This document shows positions 29,170 through 40,888 of a stretch of 64,000 nt of DNA, in pieces (position 1 is the first letter of the stretch; each line of letters begins with the position of its first letter). The position numbers were made by a program, and so were the translations under genes. The notes beneath the pieces are model-generated. The model searched no databases, was not told the DNA's origin, and saw only the letters and a list, made by a program, of their open reading frames with translations. Source of the stretch: Aquibaculum sediminis (GTDB lineage: Bacteria > Pseudomonadota > Alphaproteobacteria > Kiloniellales > DSM-21159); NCBI RefSeq assembly GCF_040712085.1, contig NZ_JBFCVK010000010.1, positions 1 to 64,000 on the forward strand, in the 5' to 3' direction.

Positions 29170-31407
29170 TCACTGGCGGTTCTTGCGGCGTGGGCCGCTC
29201 GCTTCCTTGCGCCGGTGTTTCGTCGGCAGGCTGCGCGGCGTTTCTTCCTCCTTGCTTTCCACCAGGCTCAGGATCAGGCCGCCGGTCAAGGGCTCGGCCT
29301 CCACCAGGGCCGCGGTCACGCTCTGGCCCAGATGGTAGACCCGGCCCCAGCGCCGGCCGATCAGGCTGTGCTGGGTCTCGTCGTGGACGTAGTAGTCGTC
29401 GGGCAGGGAGGAGATGGGCACGAGCCCGTCTGCACCGCTCTGCTCCAGCGTGACGAAGAGGCCGAAGCGGGTGACGCCGCCGATGCGTCCGGCAAAGACT
29501 TCGCCGATGCGGTTCTGCAGGAAGGCGGCGGTCATGCGGTCGATGGCGTCGCGCTCGGCGGCGGCGGCCCGACGCTCGGTCATGGAGATGGCCTCGCCCA
29601 GCTCCGGGAACGCGCTTGCAGCCTGGGCCGGCAGCCCGTCGTCGCCGAGCTTGAGGCCGGAGATCAGGCCGCGGTGCACCAGCAGGTCGGAATAGCGGCG
29701 GATCGGGGAGGTGAAGTGGGCATACTTCGCCAGGGCGAGGCCGAAGTGGCCGATGTTCTCCGGGCTGTAGACCGCCTGCGCCTGGGCGCGCAGGATCAGT
29801 TCGCTCACCATGGTGGCGGCTTCGGTGCCCTTCACCTGCTCCAGGATGCGCGTGAAGGTCTTGGGTTGCGGCACCTGCCCCTTGGCCAGGCGCAGTCCCA
29901 GGCCGTCGAGCACCTCGCGCAGGGCATCGACCCGGGCCTTGTCCGGCTGATCGTGCACCCGGTACATGCAGGGCTGGCGGCGCTTTTCCAGTTCCTGCGC
30001 CGCGGCCACGTTCGCGGTGATCATGAATTCCTCGATCAGCCGGTGGCTGTCCAGCCGGCGCCGGGGCTCAATGGCGACCACCTGCCCGGCTTCGTCGAGC
30101 ACGGGCCGGCGTTCGGGGATGTCCAGATCGAGGGTGCCGCGCTTCTCCCGGGCCTTGCAGAGCGCGCGGAATGCGCCGTAGAGCGGGGTGATCACCGGCT
30201 CGCGCAAGGGGCCGGTGGCCTCGTCGGGATGGCCGTCGTGCGCCAGCTGCACCTGCTCGTAGGTCAGCCGCGCTGCCGAGCGCATGACGCCGCGGGTGAA
30301 CTTCTGCCGCTTGAGCTGGCCTTCGGCATCGATCCAGAGGTGGGCGGCCAGGCAGCCGCGCTCCTCGTTCGGGCGCAGGGAACACCAGCCGTTGGACAGG
30401 GCCTCGGGCAGCATCGGCACAACCCGGTCGGGGAAGTAGACCGAGTTGCCGCGTTCGCGCGCCGATTGATCGAGGGCGCTGTCGGGCCGGACGTAGTGGG
30501 CCACGTCGGCGATGGCCACGACGAGGCGCCAGCCGCCGGGGTTCCCGGGGTCGTCGTCGGCTTCGGCGAAGACGGCGTCGTCGAAATCCCGGGCATCGGC
30601 GCCGTCAATGGTGACCAGCGGCAGGTCGCGCAGGTCGGTGCGCTTCGCTTCGGGCACCGGGCCGGCGGCCTCGGCCTCCGCTATGGCGCGCTCGGGAAAG
30701 CGGGTCGGGATGCCGTGCTCGTGCACGGCGATCAGGCTGAGCGCCCGATGGTTGTCGACGCCGCCCAGGCGTTCGATGACCACGGCCTCGCGCTCGCCGG
30801 CGCGGCGGTGGTGCGGTTTGGTTTCGGCCAGCACCAGCTCACCGGCCTCCGCCCCCTTGGAGTCGGCCTGGCTGATCCGATAGTCGTACTTTGCCTTGCG
30901 GTCCGTGGGCTTCAGGCGCCCGCCCTTGGGACCGATCTCGTAAATGCCGAGCACCTCGCGCTCGAGAGCCCGACCCAGGCGTCGGATGACCCGGGCGGCG
31001 TAGCTGCCATCCTCCTGGCGCTCGAGCTTGGCAAGCACCCGCTCGCCCACCGCCAGGGCGGCGCGGCTGCGCTTTTCCGGGACCATGTAGATGGTCGGCG
31101 GCGGTGCCTCGTCCTCGCGGCGACGCGCGGGCTTGGCCAGCAACTCGCCGTCCTCGTCCAGACCGCTGATCTCCAGCACGGTCACGGCGGGCAGGGCGCC
31201 CTTCGGGGCCAGCTTGCGCCGTTCCGGCTTGTCAATCTGGCCCTCTTCCTCCAGTTCGGTCACCAACTTGCGCAGCAGACGCCGGTCGGCGCCCTTGACG
31301 GCGAAGTGGCGCGCGAGATCCTTCAGGCCGACCGGTGCCCCGGCGTTCTGGAGGAACTCGAGGATCGCCTGTTTGTCCGGGAAGGGGGGTGGGGCGGATT
31401 TCGGCAC
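29170..31407 (-). CDS. rnr: Ribonuclease R
   Basis: A 3' to 5' exoribonuclease that degrades structured RNA. The 745-residue protein has an N-terminal helix-turn-helix-like region (about 1-80), cold-shock domains, the RNB catalytic domain with the metal-binding TIDGADARDFDDAVF and NSVYFPDRVVPMLPEALSNG, and a C-terminal S1 domain (GRIGGVTRFGLFVTLEQSGADGLV) with a basic tail. Start GTG 31407 has AGGA seven bases upstream; the frame remains open far upstream but those residues are antisense to the SMR gene region and not RNase R-like. First gene of the rnr-S41-NUDIX group. Confidence 0.95.
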   Translation of the reverse strand: MPKSAPPPFPDKQAILEFLQNAGAPVGLKDLARHFAVKGADRRLLRKLVTELEEEGQIDKPERRKLAPKGALPAVTVLEISGLDEDGELLAKPARRREDEAPPPTIYMVPEKRSRAALAVGERVLAKLERQEDGSYAARVIRRLGRALEREVLGIYEIGPKGGRLKPTDRKAKYDYRISQADSKGAEAGELVLAETKPHHRRAGEREAVVIERLGGVDNHRALSLIAVHEHGIPTRFPERAIAEAEAAGPVPEAKRTDLRDLPLVTIDGADARDFDDAVFAEADDDPGNPGGWRLVVAIADVAHYVRPDSALDQSARERGNSVYFPDRVVPMLPEALSNGWCSLRPNEERGCLAAHLWIDAEGQLKRQKFTRGVMRSAARLTYEQVQLAHDGHPDEATGPLREPVITPLYGAFRALCKAREKRGTLDLDIPERRPVLDEAGQVVAIEPRRRLDSHRLIEEFMITANVAAAQELEKRRQPCMYRVHDQPDKARVDALREVLDGLGLRLAKGQVPQPKTFTRILEQVKGTEAATMVSELILRAQAQAVYSPENIGHFGLALAKYAHFTSPIRRYSDLLVHRGLISGLKLGDDGLPAQAASAFPELGEAISMTERRAAAAERDAIDRMTAAFLQNRIGEVFAGRIGGVTRFGLFVTLEQSGADGLVPISSLPDDYYVHDETQHSLIGRRWGRVYHLGQSVTAALVEAEPLTGGLILSLVESKEEETPRSLPTKHRRKEASGPRRKNRQ

Positions 31408-31596
31408 AAGGCTGTCCTGTTCAAACGGTGTGGGGGCGGTAATCCTGGGCCAGCATGCAGCGCGCCGACCTTCCGGTCGAGGGCTTGTATACGCATCCTC
31501 TGGGACGGGTGCACGGGGGCCGCGGGTTCCGAAGGCTGTGAGGCATTTTTTGGTGGGGCGCTGCACTGCGCCCGCAAACACGGGAGCGGAGAACGC

Positions 31597-31908
31597 GTGG
31601 CCTGGATCATTCTGTTCATTGCCGGTTTGCTCGAAGTGGGCTGGGCTGTCGGGCTCAAGTACACCCAGGGCTTCACCCGCCTGGGGCCCAGCGTCGTGAC
31701 GGTCTTCCTGATGGGGCTGAGTTTCCTGCTGCTGAGCTGGGCGATGCGCAGCCTGCCCCTGGGCACCGCCTATGCCGTCTGGACCGGGATCGGCACGCTT
31801 GGCACCGTGGTGGTGGGCATCGTCATTTTCGGGGAACCGGCAACCCTCTGGCGGCTCGGCTGTATCGCGCTTATTCTCACAGGCATACTCGGGCTGAAGG
31901 CGGCCTGA
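31597..31908 (+). CDS. sugE: SMR-family exporter, SugE/Gdx type
   Basis: A 103-residue inner-membrane protein with four predicted transmembrane helices (WIILFIAGLLEVGWAVGLKY, then VTVFLMGLSFLLLSWAM, GTAYAVWTGIGTLGTVVVGIVIF, and GCIALILTGILGLKA). The GWAVGLKYTQGFTRL stretch with the membrane glutamate in LLEVGWA marks the SugE/Gdx clade, which exports guanidinium in exchange for protons, rather than the EmrE multidrug clade. The start is GTG 31597 with GGAG five bases upstream. No guanidine riboswitch was recognised in the 188-base region shared with rnr. Confidence 0.92.
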   Translation: MAWIILFIAGLLEVGWAVGLKYTQGFTRLGPSVVTVFLMGLSFLLLSWAMRSLPLGTAYAVWTGIGTLGTVVVGIVIFGEPATLWRLGCIALILTGILGLKAA

Positions 31909-32033
31909 TCGCGCTCCGGCGGCACTGGGGTAATGGACCGGTCCGTCACCGGCGGTCACGTGGGCAGCGCCGGCTTTCATCCGGGAGTCTCAAATTCGGG
32001 GGGCCAACCTTCGCGCCAGGGAGAATCACGGAC

Positions 32034-33338
32034 ATGAGCCTTGCTTTCGACCTTTCCGGCTGTCTGAGCGCGCGCCTGGGCCAGGGCGCCCTGGAGGAGT
32101 CCCAGGTGCTTGAAAAGGCGCAGAGCCTGCGCCCGGCGCTCGATCGCCTCGCGGCCCAGCGCTCGGCCGGCGAGGGGGATCCCGAGTTCCTGCTGCTGCC
32201 GGACCGGCGCGCCGACCTGGAGCCGGCACGCGATCTGGCCTTCGCCTTGAGCGAAACCTGCGACGACGTGCTGATCCTTGGCACCGGCGGCTCCTCCCTG
32301 GGGGGGCAGACGCTCTACGCCCTGGCCGATGCGCCGCTGGGCCCGGCGCACCCACGGCTGCACTTCCTGGACAATGTGGACCCCTTCGGCTTCGAGCGGC
32401 TGCTGGATCGGCTCGATCTGGAGCGCACCGGCGTCGTGGCGGTCTCCAAGTCCGGCGGCACGGCGGAAACCCTGTGCCAGTTCGCCGTGATCGTCGAGGC
32501 GATGATCGAGGCACTGGACGAGAGCCGGCTCGCCAGCCGCGTGGCGGTGATCACCGAGCCCAAGGACAGCCCCTTGGCCGCCCTGGCGGAGCGCTGGCGC
32601 CTGCCGCGCCTGGACCATGACCTGGGCGTGGGCGGGCGCTTTTCCGTCCTTTCGGTGGTGGGGCTTTTGCCGGCACTGCTGGCGGGCCTTGATGCCGCCG
32701 CGTTCCGGGAGGGGGCGGCGGCGGTGCTCGACCGGGCACTGGGGTCGGAAGGCTGCGATCTCGCCTCGCCGGCCGCGGGCGCGGCGCTGGCGGTGCTGGC
32801 GGCGGAGCGCGGCTACAGCCAATCGGTGCTGATGCCCTATGTTGACCGCCTCGCCGACTTCGGGCTCTGGTATCGCCAGCTCTGGGCCGAAAGCCTGGGC
32901 AAGCACGGCAAGGGCACCACGCCGATCCGCGCGCTGGGCCCGGTGGACCAGCACAGCCAACTGCAGCTCTATCTTCAGGGGCCGGCGGACAAGCTCTTCA
33001 CGCTGATTCGGCTTGAAACGGAGGGCGAGGGCCCCCGGGTGGCGCCGCAGGTTGTCGACGATCCTCGGCTGGAGTATCTGGCGGGGCGGCGCATGGGCGA
33101 CCTGCTGGATGCCATGGCCCGGGCGACGGCCGAGACCCTGATCCGCAACGGCAAGCCGACCCGCACCCTGGTGCTGGAGCGCCTGGACGAGGAGGTGCTG
33201 GGCGGGCTGTTCATGCACTTCATGCTGGAGACGATCCTGGCGGCGGAGCTGCTGGGCGTCGATGCCTACGACCAGCCGGCGGTGGAGGAGGGCAAGGTCC
33301 TCGCCCGCGATTATCTCGCAGTGATGCAGCGGGACTGA
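32034..33338 (+). CDS. pgi: Glucose-6-phosphate isomerase (short form)
   Basis: Interconverts glucose-6-phosphate and fructose-6-phosphate. At 434 residues it is about 110 shorter than the E. coli enzyme, but both family signatures are seen: the first as DHDLGVGGRFSVLSVVGLLP and the second as LLGVDAYDQPAVEEGKVLARDYL. The sugar-phosphate-binding SIS region contains ILGTGGSSLGGQTL and VAVSKSGGTAETL. A catalytic glutamate is expected in LWAESLGKHGKGTTP. Start ATG 32034. It precedes mutL by 48 bases. Confidence 0.92.
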   Translation: MSLAFDLSGCLSARLGQGALEESQVLEKAQSLRPALDRLAAQRSAGEGDPEFLLLPDRRADLEPARDLAFALSETCDDVLILGTGGSSLGGQTLYALADAPLGPAHPRLHFLDNVDPFGFERLLDRLDLERTGVVAVSKSGGTAETLCQFAVIVEAMIEALDESRLASRVAVITEPKDSPLAALAERWRLPRLDHDLGVGGRFSVLSVVGLLPALLAGLDAAAFREGAAAVLDRALGSEGCDLASPAAGAALAVLAAERGYSQSVLMPYVDRLADFGLWYRQLWAESLGKHGKGTTPIRALGPVDQHSQLQLYLQGPADKLFTLIRLETEGEGPRVAPQVVDDPRLEYLAGRRMGDLLDAMARATAETLIRNGKPTRTLVLERLDEEVLGGLFMHFMLETILAAELLGVDAYDQPAVEEGKVLARDYLAVMQRD

Positions 33339-33386
33339 GACCCCGCTGCCTCATCTCAATCGCTTCTGACGGAGTCCCAAGCCCGT

Positions 33387-35246
<1,860 letters not shown>

Positions 35247-35268
35247 CCGGTGGGCCGTTGAAAGGTGG

Positions 35269-36183
35269 TTACTGGGCGCCTTCGAGTCGCTTGTGACTCA
35301 AGGCGAAGAGGGCCACGGCCGCGGCGTTGGAGACGTTGAGGTCCCGGAAGCTGCCCTCCGCCGGCAGGGACAGCAGCAGATCGCAGCGTTCGCGGGTGAG
35401 GCGGCGCAGGCCCGCGCCCTCGGCGCCGAGGCAGAGCGCAATGCGCTCCGGCGGGTCGTAGCTGCCAAGTGATTGCGGCGCCTCGCCGGCGAAGCCCAGC
35501 ACCCAGAAGCCGGCTGCTTTCAGTTGGTCGAGGCTGCGGGCCAGATTCACTTCGCGCAGGTAGGGCACCTCCTCCAGCGCCCCGCTGGCTGCCTTGGCCA
35601 GGGTGCCGCTTTCCGTTGCGGCGTGGCGTTCCGGGGCCACCACCGCGGCGGCGCCGAAGACCGCGGCCGAGCGGAGGATGGCGCCGACGTTGTGCGGGTC
35701 GGTGACCTGGTCCAGCAGCAGCAGCAGCGCCGGCCCCGGCGGCAGCTCCGCCAGGAAGTCCTGCAGCAGCGGCGGGTCGAGGGGCGCTGCGTCCAGTGCC
35801 ATGCCCTGATGCACCGCGCCGGGCAGGAGGTCTTCAAGCGCCTCGCGCGTCATTCTCTCCACTGGCACACCGCCGGGGTGTGCGCGCAGCAGGGGCTCGA
35901 GGCTGCGGCCCTCGCGCCGCTCGGCCTCCTCGGTCAGCAGCAGGCGGTGGCAGCGCCGCTGGGGATTGCCCAGCGCAGCACGCACCGCATGGGCGCCGTA
36001 GAGCAGCAGGCCGCGCGCGCCGGCGGGCGAGGGCCGGCTGGGCCGGTTGCGGCGCGGCGGCGCGCCGGTGGCTTGCGGCTGGGCGTCGCGCTGAGCCCCT
36101 CTCTCCTCGCGGGGTGAAGGCGACTCGCGGCGGGTCGATCCGCGCTGCACGGCATCTGTTCGGCTGGGCTTGCGTCTGGGCAT
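35269..36183 (-). CDS. rlmB: 23S rRNA (guanosine(2251)-2'-O)-methyltransferase RlmB
   Basis: SpoU-type (SPOUT) methyltransferase that modifies the ribosomal P loop. The 304-residue protein has a basic disordered N-terminus (about 1-55), a substrate-binding domain (LLLYGAHAVRAALGNPQRRCHRLLLTEEA) and the knotted catalytic domain with LLLLDQVTDPHNVGAILRSAAVFG, ALCLGAEGAGLRRL and SLPAEGSFRDLNVSNAAAVALF. Start ATG 36183. Divergent from the tRNA-Tyr promoter, a common neighbourhood in alphaproteobacteria. Confidence 0.93.
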   Translation of the reverse strand: MPRRKPSRTDAVQRGSTRRESPSPREERGAQRDAQPQATGAPPRRNRPSRPSPAGARGLLLYGAHAVRAALGNPQRRCHRLLLTEEAERREGRSLEPLLRAHPGGVPVERMTREALEDLLPGAVHQGMALDAAPLDPPLLQDFLAELPPGPALLLLLDQVTDPHNVGAILRSAAVFGAAAVVAPERHAATESGTLAKAASGALEEVPYLREVNLARSLDQLKAAGFWVLGFAGEAPQSLGSYDPPERIALCLGAEGAGLRRLTRERCDLLLSLPAEGSFRDLNVSNAAAVALFALSHKRLEGAQ

Positions 36184-36283
36184 GCGGCCGCCTACACTCT
36201 TCCTGTGAATAAGTCCAGAGGTGTCCACGTTCGCTGCGTCAGCCCGACGCTAAGAGCGATGGCGATTTTTGTGACGTTTGCGG

Positions 36284-36313
36284 TTGACAGGTTGGGGTAA
36301 ATACCCCTAGATC
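36284..36313 (+). promoter_or_regulatory. Candidate promoter for the tRNA-Tyr/tRNA-Gly/tuf transcript
   Basis: A perfect -35 box TTGACA (36284-36289) is followed after 18 bases by TAGATC as a weak -10. The position, about 30 bases before the mature tRNA-Tyr, suits a stable-RNA promoter. Confidence 0.45.
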
Positions 36314-36344
36314 GCCCACCTGTCGCGCGGGCAGCGGACCAGGA

Positions 36345-36429
36345 GGAGGGGTGCCCGAGTGGTTAAAGGGGACGGACTGTAAATCCGTTGGCTATGCCTA
36401 CGTTGGTTCAAATCCAACCCCCTCCACCA
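36345..36429 (+). tRNA. tRNA-Tyr (anticodon GTA)
   Basis: 85 bases including encoded CCA. Acceptor GGAGGGG pairs with CCCCTCC; T arm GTTGG-TTCAAAT-CCAAC; anticodon loop CTGTAAA gives GTA at 36379-36381; a long variable arm makes it a class II tRNA, as expected for Tyr. Followed by tRNA-Gly and tuf, the same order as the E. coli tyrU-glyT-tufB region. Confidence 0.97.
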
Positions 36430-36484
36430 CTGCCTGCTGGCGACGGACGAGCATGAGGTTCCAGGTTTAGATTAGGGTCTGCGT

Positions 36485-36558
36485 GCGGGTGTAGCTCAAT
36501 GGTAGAGCCCCAGCCTTCCAAGCTGGTTGTGCGGGTTCGATTCCCGTCACCCGCTCCA
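36485..36558 (+). tRNA. tRNA-Gly (anticodon TCC)
   Basis: 74 bases including encoded CCA. Acceptor GCGGGTG pairs with CACCCGC; anticodon loop CTTCCAA gives TCC at 36517-36519; T loop TTCGATT. It lies 55 bases after tRNA-Tyr and 87 bases before tuf, probably in the same transcript. Confidence 0.97.
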
Positions 36559-36645
36559 GCAGACAAAGGCAGAACGGGCCGCATCGGAGAAATGGCCGCA
36601 GGCGGCGCCCCAGAAAGACGAGAGTCGTAAGGAAGGTCGGACACC

Positions 36646-37836
<1,191 letters not shown>

Positions 37837-37876
37837 GAGGTTCCCGGAAGCCAGTGCATCGCGTCGAGGCCGATCT

Positions 37877-37952
37877 AGGAGTGTAGCTCAACTGGTAGAG
37901 CACCGGTCTCCAAAACCGGGGGCTGGGGGTTCGAGTCCCTCCACTCCTGCCA
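37877..37952 (+). tRNA. tRNA-Trp (anticodon CCA)
   Basis: 76 bases including encoded CCA. Acceptor AGGAGTG pairs with CACTCCT; anticodon stem CCGGT/ACCGG with loop CTCCAAA gives CCA at 37910-37912; T loop TTCGAGT. Located between tuf and secE, the usual place in alphaproteobacteria. Confidence 0.97.
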
Positions 37953-38016
37953 GACGGCCATCGCCGGCAACGTCCGGCGAACACGCAAAAGAAGGGGCGC
38001 GGCAGGCCGCGTCGAG

Positions 38017-38226
38017 ATGAAGTTCAACATGGCGAAGAGCAACCCGGGACAGTATATCCGCGAGGTACGCCAGGAGGTCTCCAAGGTCACCTGGCCGACG
38101 CGTAAGGAAACCACGGTGACCACCATCATGGTGTTCATCATGGTGTTCCTTGCTGCGATCTTCTTTTTCTTCGTGGACCAGATCCTGTCTTGGGTGGTGC
38201 GCCTGATCATCGGGCTCGGGGGCTGA
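38017..38226 (+). CDS. secE: Preprotein translocase subunit SecE
   Basis: Inner-membrane part of the SecYEG channel. 69 residues with the conserved cytoplasmic amphipathic helix IREVRQEVSKVTWPTRKET and one transmembrane helix (about 36-60). The start may be ATG 38017 or ATG 38029 (MAKSNPGQ, closer to most homologues). Followed by nusG after five bases. Confidence 0.95.
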   Translation: MKFNMAKSNPGQYIREVRQEVSKVTWPTRKETTVTTIMVFIMVFLAAIFFFFVDQILSWVVRLIIGLGG

Positions 38227-38231
38227 AGGCC

Positions 38232-38762
38232 ATGGCGCAACGCTGGTACGTTCTGCACGTCTATTCCGGTTTTGAGCGCAAGGTGGCCGAGTCCATCCGC
38301 GAGCAGGCCGAGGCCCAGGGCATGGCCGACCTCATCCCCGAGGTGCTGGTGCCGACCGAGGAAGTGGTTGAGGTGCGCCGGGGCCAGAAGGTTTCGAGCG
38401 AGCGCAAGTTCTTCCCGGGCTATGTCCTGGTGAAGATGGACTTGACCGACGAGAGCTGGCACCTGGTCAAGAACACGCCAAAGGTGACCGGCTTCCTCGG
38501 CGGCCGCGGGAAGCCGGTGCCCATCTCCGAGCGCGAAGCGCAGAACCTGCTGCGCCAGGTGCAGGAAGGGGTGGAGCGGCCCAAGCCCTCGATCACCTTC
38601 GAGATCGGTGAGCAGGTGCGCGTGGCAGACGGCCCCTTCATGTCGTTCAACGGCGTGGTCGAGGATGTGGACGAGGAGCGCGCCCGCCTCAAGGTGGCGG
38701 TGTCGATCTTCGGGCGCTCGACGCCGGTTGAACTGGAGTACACCCAGGTCGAGAAGCTCTGA
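38232..38762 (+). CDS. nusG: Transcription termination/antitermination protein NusG
   Basis: Binds RNA polymerase and links it to Rho or the ribosome. 176 residues: NGN domain with RWYVLHVYSGFERKVAESI and ERKFFPGYVLVKM, then the KOW domain with GEQVRVADGPFMSFNGVVEDVD. The frame is open upstream into secE, but ATG 38232 matches the family start. Confidence 0.98.
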   Translation: MAQRWYVLHVYSGFERKVAESIREQAEAQGMADLIPEVLVPTEEVVEVRRGQKVSSERKFFPGYVLVKMDLTDESWHLVKNTPKVTGFLGGRGKPVPISEREAQNLLRQVQEGVERPKPSITFEIGEQVRVADGPFMSFNGVVEDVDEERARLKVAVSIFGRSTPVELEYTQVEKL

Positions 38763-38852
38763 GGCCACTCGGGTCCAGGCTTTTGGCCGGGTTGATCGCG
38801 CGGGAGGCTCGCCAAGGCCGCAACCGCGCCCCTTTCATCTGAGGGAATTGGA

Positions 38853-39281
38853 ATGGCAAAGAAAATTGTCGGTTACATCAAGCTGGAGATCCCAGCGGGC
38901 AAGGCGAACCCCTCGCCGCCCGTCGGTCCGGCGCTGGGCCAGCGTGGCCTGAACATCATGGAGTTCTGCAAGGCCTTCAATGCCGCCACGCAGAACATGG
39001 AGCCGGGCATGCCGGTGCCGGTGGTCATCACGGCCTATGGCGACCGCTCCTTCAGCTTCGTCACCAAGACGCCGCCGGCGGCCTACTACCTGAAGAAGGC
39101 CGCGCAGGTGAGCAAGGGTTCCGCGACCCCGTCCAAGGGCACCGTGGGCAAGGTGACCATGGCGCAGATCCGCGAGATTGCGGAAGGGAAGATGGAAGAC
39201 CTCAACGCGAACGACATCGAAGCCGCGAGCAAGATCATCGCCGGCTCCGCGCGTTCCATGGGTCTCGAGGTTGTGGAGTAG
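38853..39281 (+). CDS. rplK: 50S ribosomal protein L11
   Basis: 142 residues. L11 forms the GTPase-associated stalk base. KLEIPAGKANPSPPVGPALGQRGLNIMEFCKAFN is diagnostic, and the C-terminal rRNA-binding domain ends in GSARSMGLEVVE. Start ATG 38853 after GAGGGAATTGGA. Four bases before rplA. Confidence 0.98.
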   Translation: MAKKIVGYIKLEIPAGKANPSPPVGPALGQRGLNIMEFCKAFNAATQNMEPGMPVPVVITAYGDRSFSFVTKTPPAAYYLKKAAQVSKGSATPSKGTVGKVTMAQIREIAEGKMEDLNANDIEAASKIIAGSARSMGLEVVE

Positions 39282-39285
39282 AGCC

Positions 39286-39990
39286 ATGGCAAAGAACACA
39301 AAGCGCCTGCGCAGCAATCTCGAAGGCATCAACCGCAACAAGGCCTACGATCTGGACGAAGCGCTGGGCCTGCTGAAGCAGCGTGCCACTGCCAAGTTCG
39401 ACGAGACCATCGAGGTCTCCATGAACCTGGGCATCGACCCGCGCCACGCCGACCAGGTGGTGCGCGGCGCCGTCAACCTGCCGCACGGCACGGGCAAGTC
39501 GCTGCGCGTGGCGGTTTTCGCCCGCGGCGCCAAGGCTGAGGAGGCCCAGGCGGCCGGTGCCGACGTGGTCGGTGCCGAGGACCTGGCCGAGCAGATCACC
39601 GGCGGTCAGATCGACTTCGACCGCTGCATCGCCACCCCGGACATGATGCCGATCGTGGGCAAGCTGGGCCGTGTGCTCGGCCCGCGCGGCCTGATGCCGA
39701 ACCCCAAGCTGGGCACCGTCACCAACGACGTTGCTTCGGCCGTGGGCGAAGCCAAGGCCGGTCAGGTGCAGTTCCGCGCCGAGCGCGCCGGCATCGTGCA
39801 TGCCGGCATCGGCAAGGCCAGCTTCGAGGCCGACAAGCTGGCAGAGAATGTGCGCGCTTTCGTGGATGCCATCGCCAAGGCCAAGCCGGCCGGCGCCAAG
39901 GGCACCTACATCAAGCGCGTGTCCCTGTCCTCGACCATGGGACCGGGTGTGAAGATCGAGGTGGGCAGCCTTTCGGCGTCCGCTGCGTAA
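39286..39990 (+). CDS. rplA: 50S ribosomal protein L1
   Basis: 234 residues. L1 forms the mobile stalk near the E site and in E. coli represses its own operon by binding the rplK leader. The signature region is VGKLGRVLGPRGLMPNPKLGTVT. Start ATG 39286 directly follows the rplK stop; the longer open frame overlapping rplK is not L1-like. Confidence 0.98.
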   Translation: MAKNTKRLRSNLEGINRNKAYDLDEALGLLKQRATAKFDETIEVSMNLGIDPRHADQVVRGAVNLPHGTGKSLRVAVFARGAKAEEAQAAGADVVGAEDLAEQITGGQIDFDRCIATPDMMPIVGKLGRVLGPRGLMPNPKLGTVTNDVASAVGEAKAGQVQFRAERAGIVHAGIGKASFEADKLAENVRAFVDAIAKAKPAGAKGTYIKRVSLSSTMGPGVKIEVGSLSASAA

Positions 39991-40315
39991 GAGCGTTCCC
40001 GGCGGGCGGCTTCGGCCGGCCGGCGGGGCAAGCGGGAAGGCGGCTTGCCGTCTTCCCACCTGTCCGAGACTGCAGGTGAGCGGCAACCGCCGTTCCTAAG
40101 CCCGCCACTTAAGTCAAAGGGGGGCCTGCATAGACAGGAAGCAGAGAGTTTTTGTCTTCCCGCCGATGTCGCGCTTGCGGCCGCGGCGGGGACGAGGCTT
40201 GAGCTTCCGGGACAGGCGAACCGGGCGGATACCGGGGCGTCCCCGGATCCGTCCTCGTGCAACCGGATGCGGCCGCCCGCCCAGGGCGGACGGTCCGCCG
40301 GAAGGGAGCAAGGAC
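39991..40315 (+). promoter_or_regulatory. rplJ leader region with strong hairpins (candidate L10 autoregulatory leader)
   Basis: These 325 bases between rplA and rplJ hold no supported gene. Two strong inverted repeats are visible: 40034-40057 (GGGAAGGCGGC paired with GCCGTCTTCCC, one G-T pair, no T-run after) and 40226-40251 (CGGA and CCGGGG paired with CCCCGG and TCCG around the loop CGT). In many bacteria L10 represses rplJL through such a leader; a promoter is probably also present but not convincing by eye. Confidence 0.5.
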
Positions 40316-40834
40316 GTGAATCGAGCGGAAAAACAAGAGCTGGTCGCTGCAATGCACGAACGGTTTGGTTCGGCGACGGCGCTGGTCGTCACCCGGCAGT
40401 CCGGGTTGACGGTGGCGGAGTCGATGGATCTGCGCCGGAAAGTGCGGGCGGCGGGTGCCAGTTACCGCGTTACCAAAAACCGCCTCGTGAAGCTTGCTCT
40501 CGAGGGCACGCCGTTTGAGGCGCTGTCGCCGTTGTTCACCGGTCCCACCGCGATTGCGGTGTCGGACGACCCGGTGGCAGCGGCAAAGGTCTGCGTCGAG
40601 TTCGCCAAGAAGAACGAGAAGCTGACCATCGTCGGCGGAGCGCTGGCGGGCCAGGTCCTGGACACCGATGGTGTCAAGGCGCTGGCATCGCTGCCGTCCC
40701 TCGACGAGCTGCGCGGCAAGCTTATCGGGCTGGTCAATGCCCCTGCCACCAAGGTGGCGGGCGTGGTCCAGGCCCCGGCCGGGCAACTTGCCCGGGTGTT
40801 TGCCGCATACGGCGCCAAGGACGAGGCCGCTTGA
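40316..40834 (+). CDS. rplJ: 50S ribosomal protein L10
   Basis: 172 residues, base of the L7/L12 stalk. Begins with GTG 40316 (VNRAEKQELVAAMHERFGSATALVVTRQSGLTV), with GGGAGCAAGGA just upstream; the open frame further upstream lies in the leader. Followed by rplL after 54 bases. Confidence 0.96.
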   Translation: MNRAEKQELVAAMHERFGSATALVVTRQSGLTVAESMDLRRKVRAAGASYRVTKNRLVKLALEGTPFEALSPLFTGPTAIAVSDDPVAAAKVCVEFAKKNEKLTIVGGALAGQVLDTDGVKALASLPSLDELRGKLIGLVNAPATKVAGVVQAPAGQLARVFAAYGAKDEAA

Positions 40835-40888
40835 GACGGCTGGCGACACGAGTGATTTCGGAAGTTCGAGCCAAAAAGGAAGTAGATC

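Noticed and set aside
28858..31908. A 1016-codon plus-strand open frame ending in the SMR exporter
   Set aside because: Only the last 103 codons are real; everything before GTG 31597 is antisense to rnr and the S41 gene or intergenic.
38763..38852. Possible L1-binding leader before rplK
   Set aside because: The gap is only 90 bases and no clear structure mimicking the 23S rRNA L1 site was seen.
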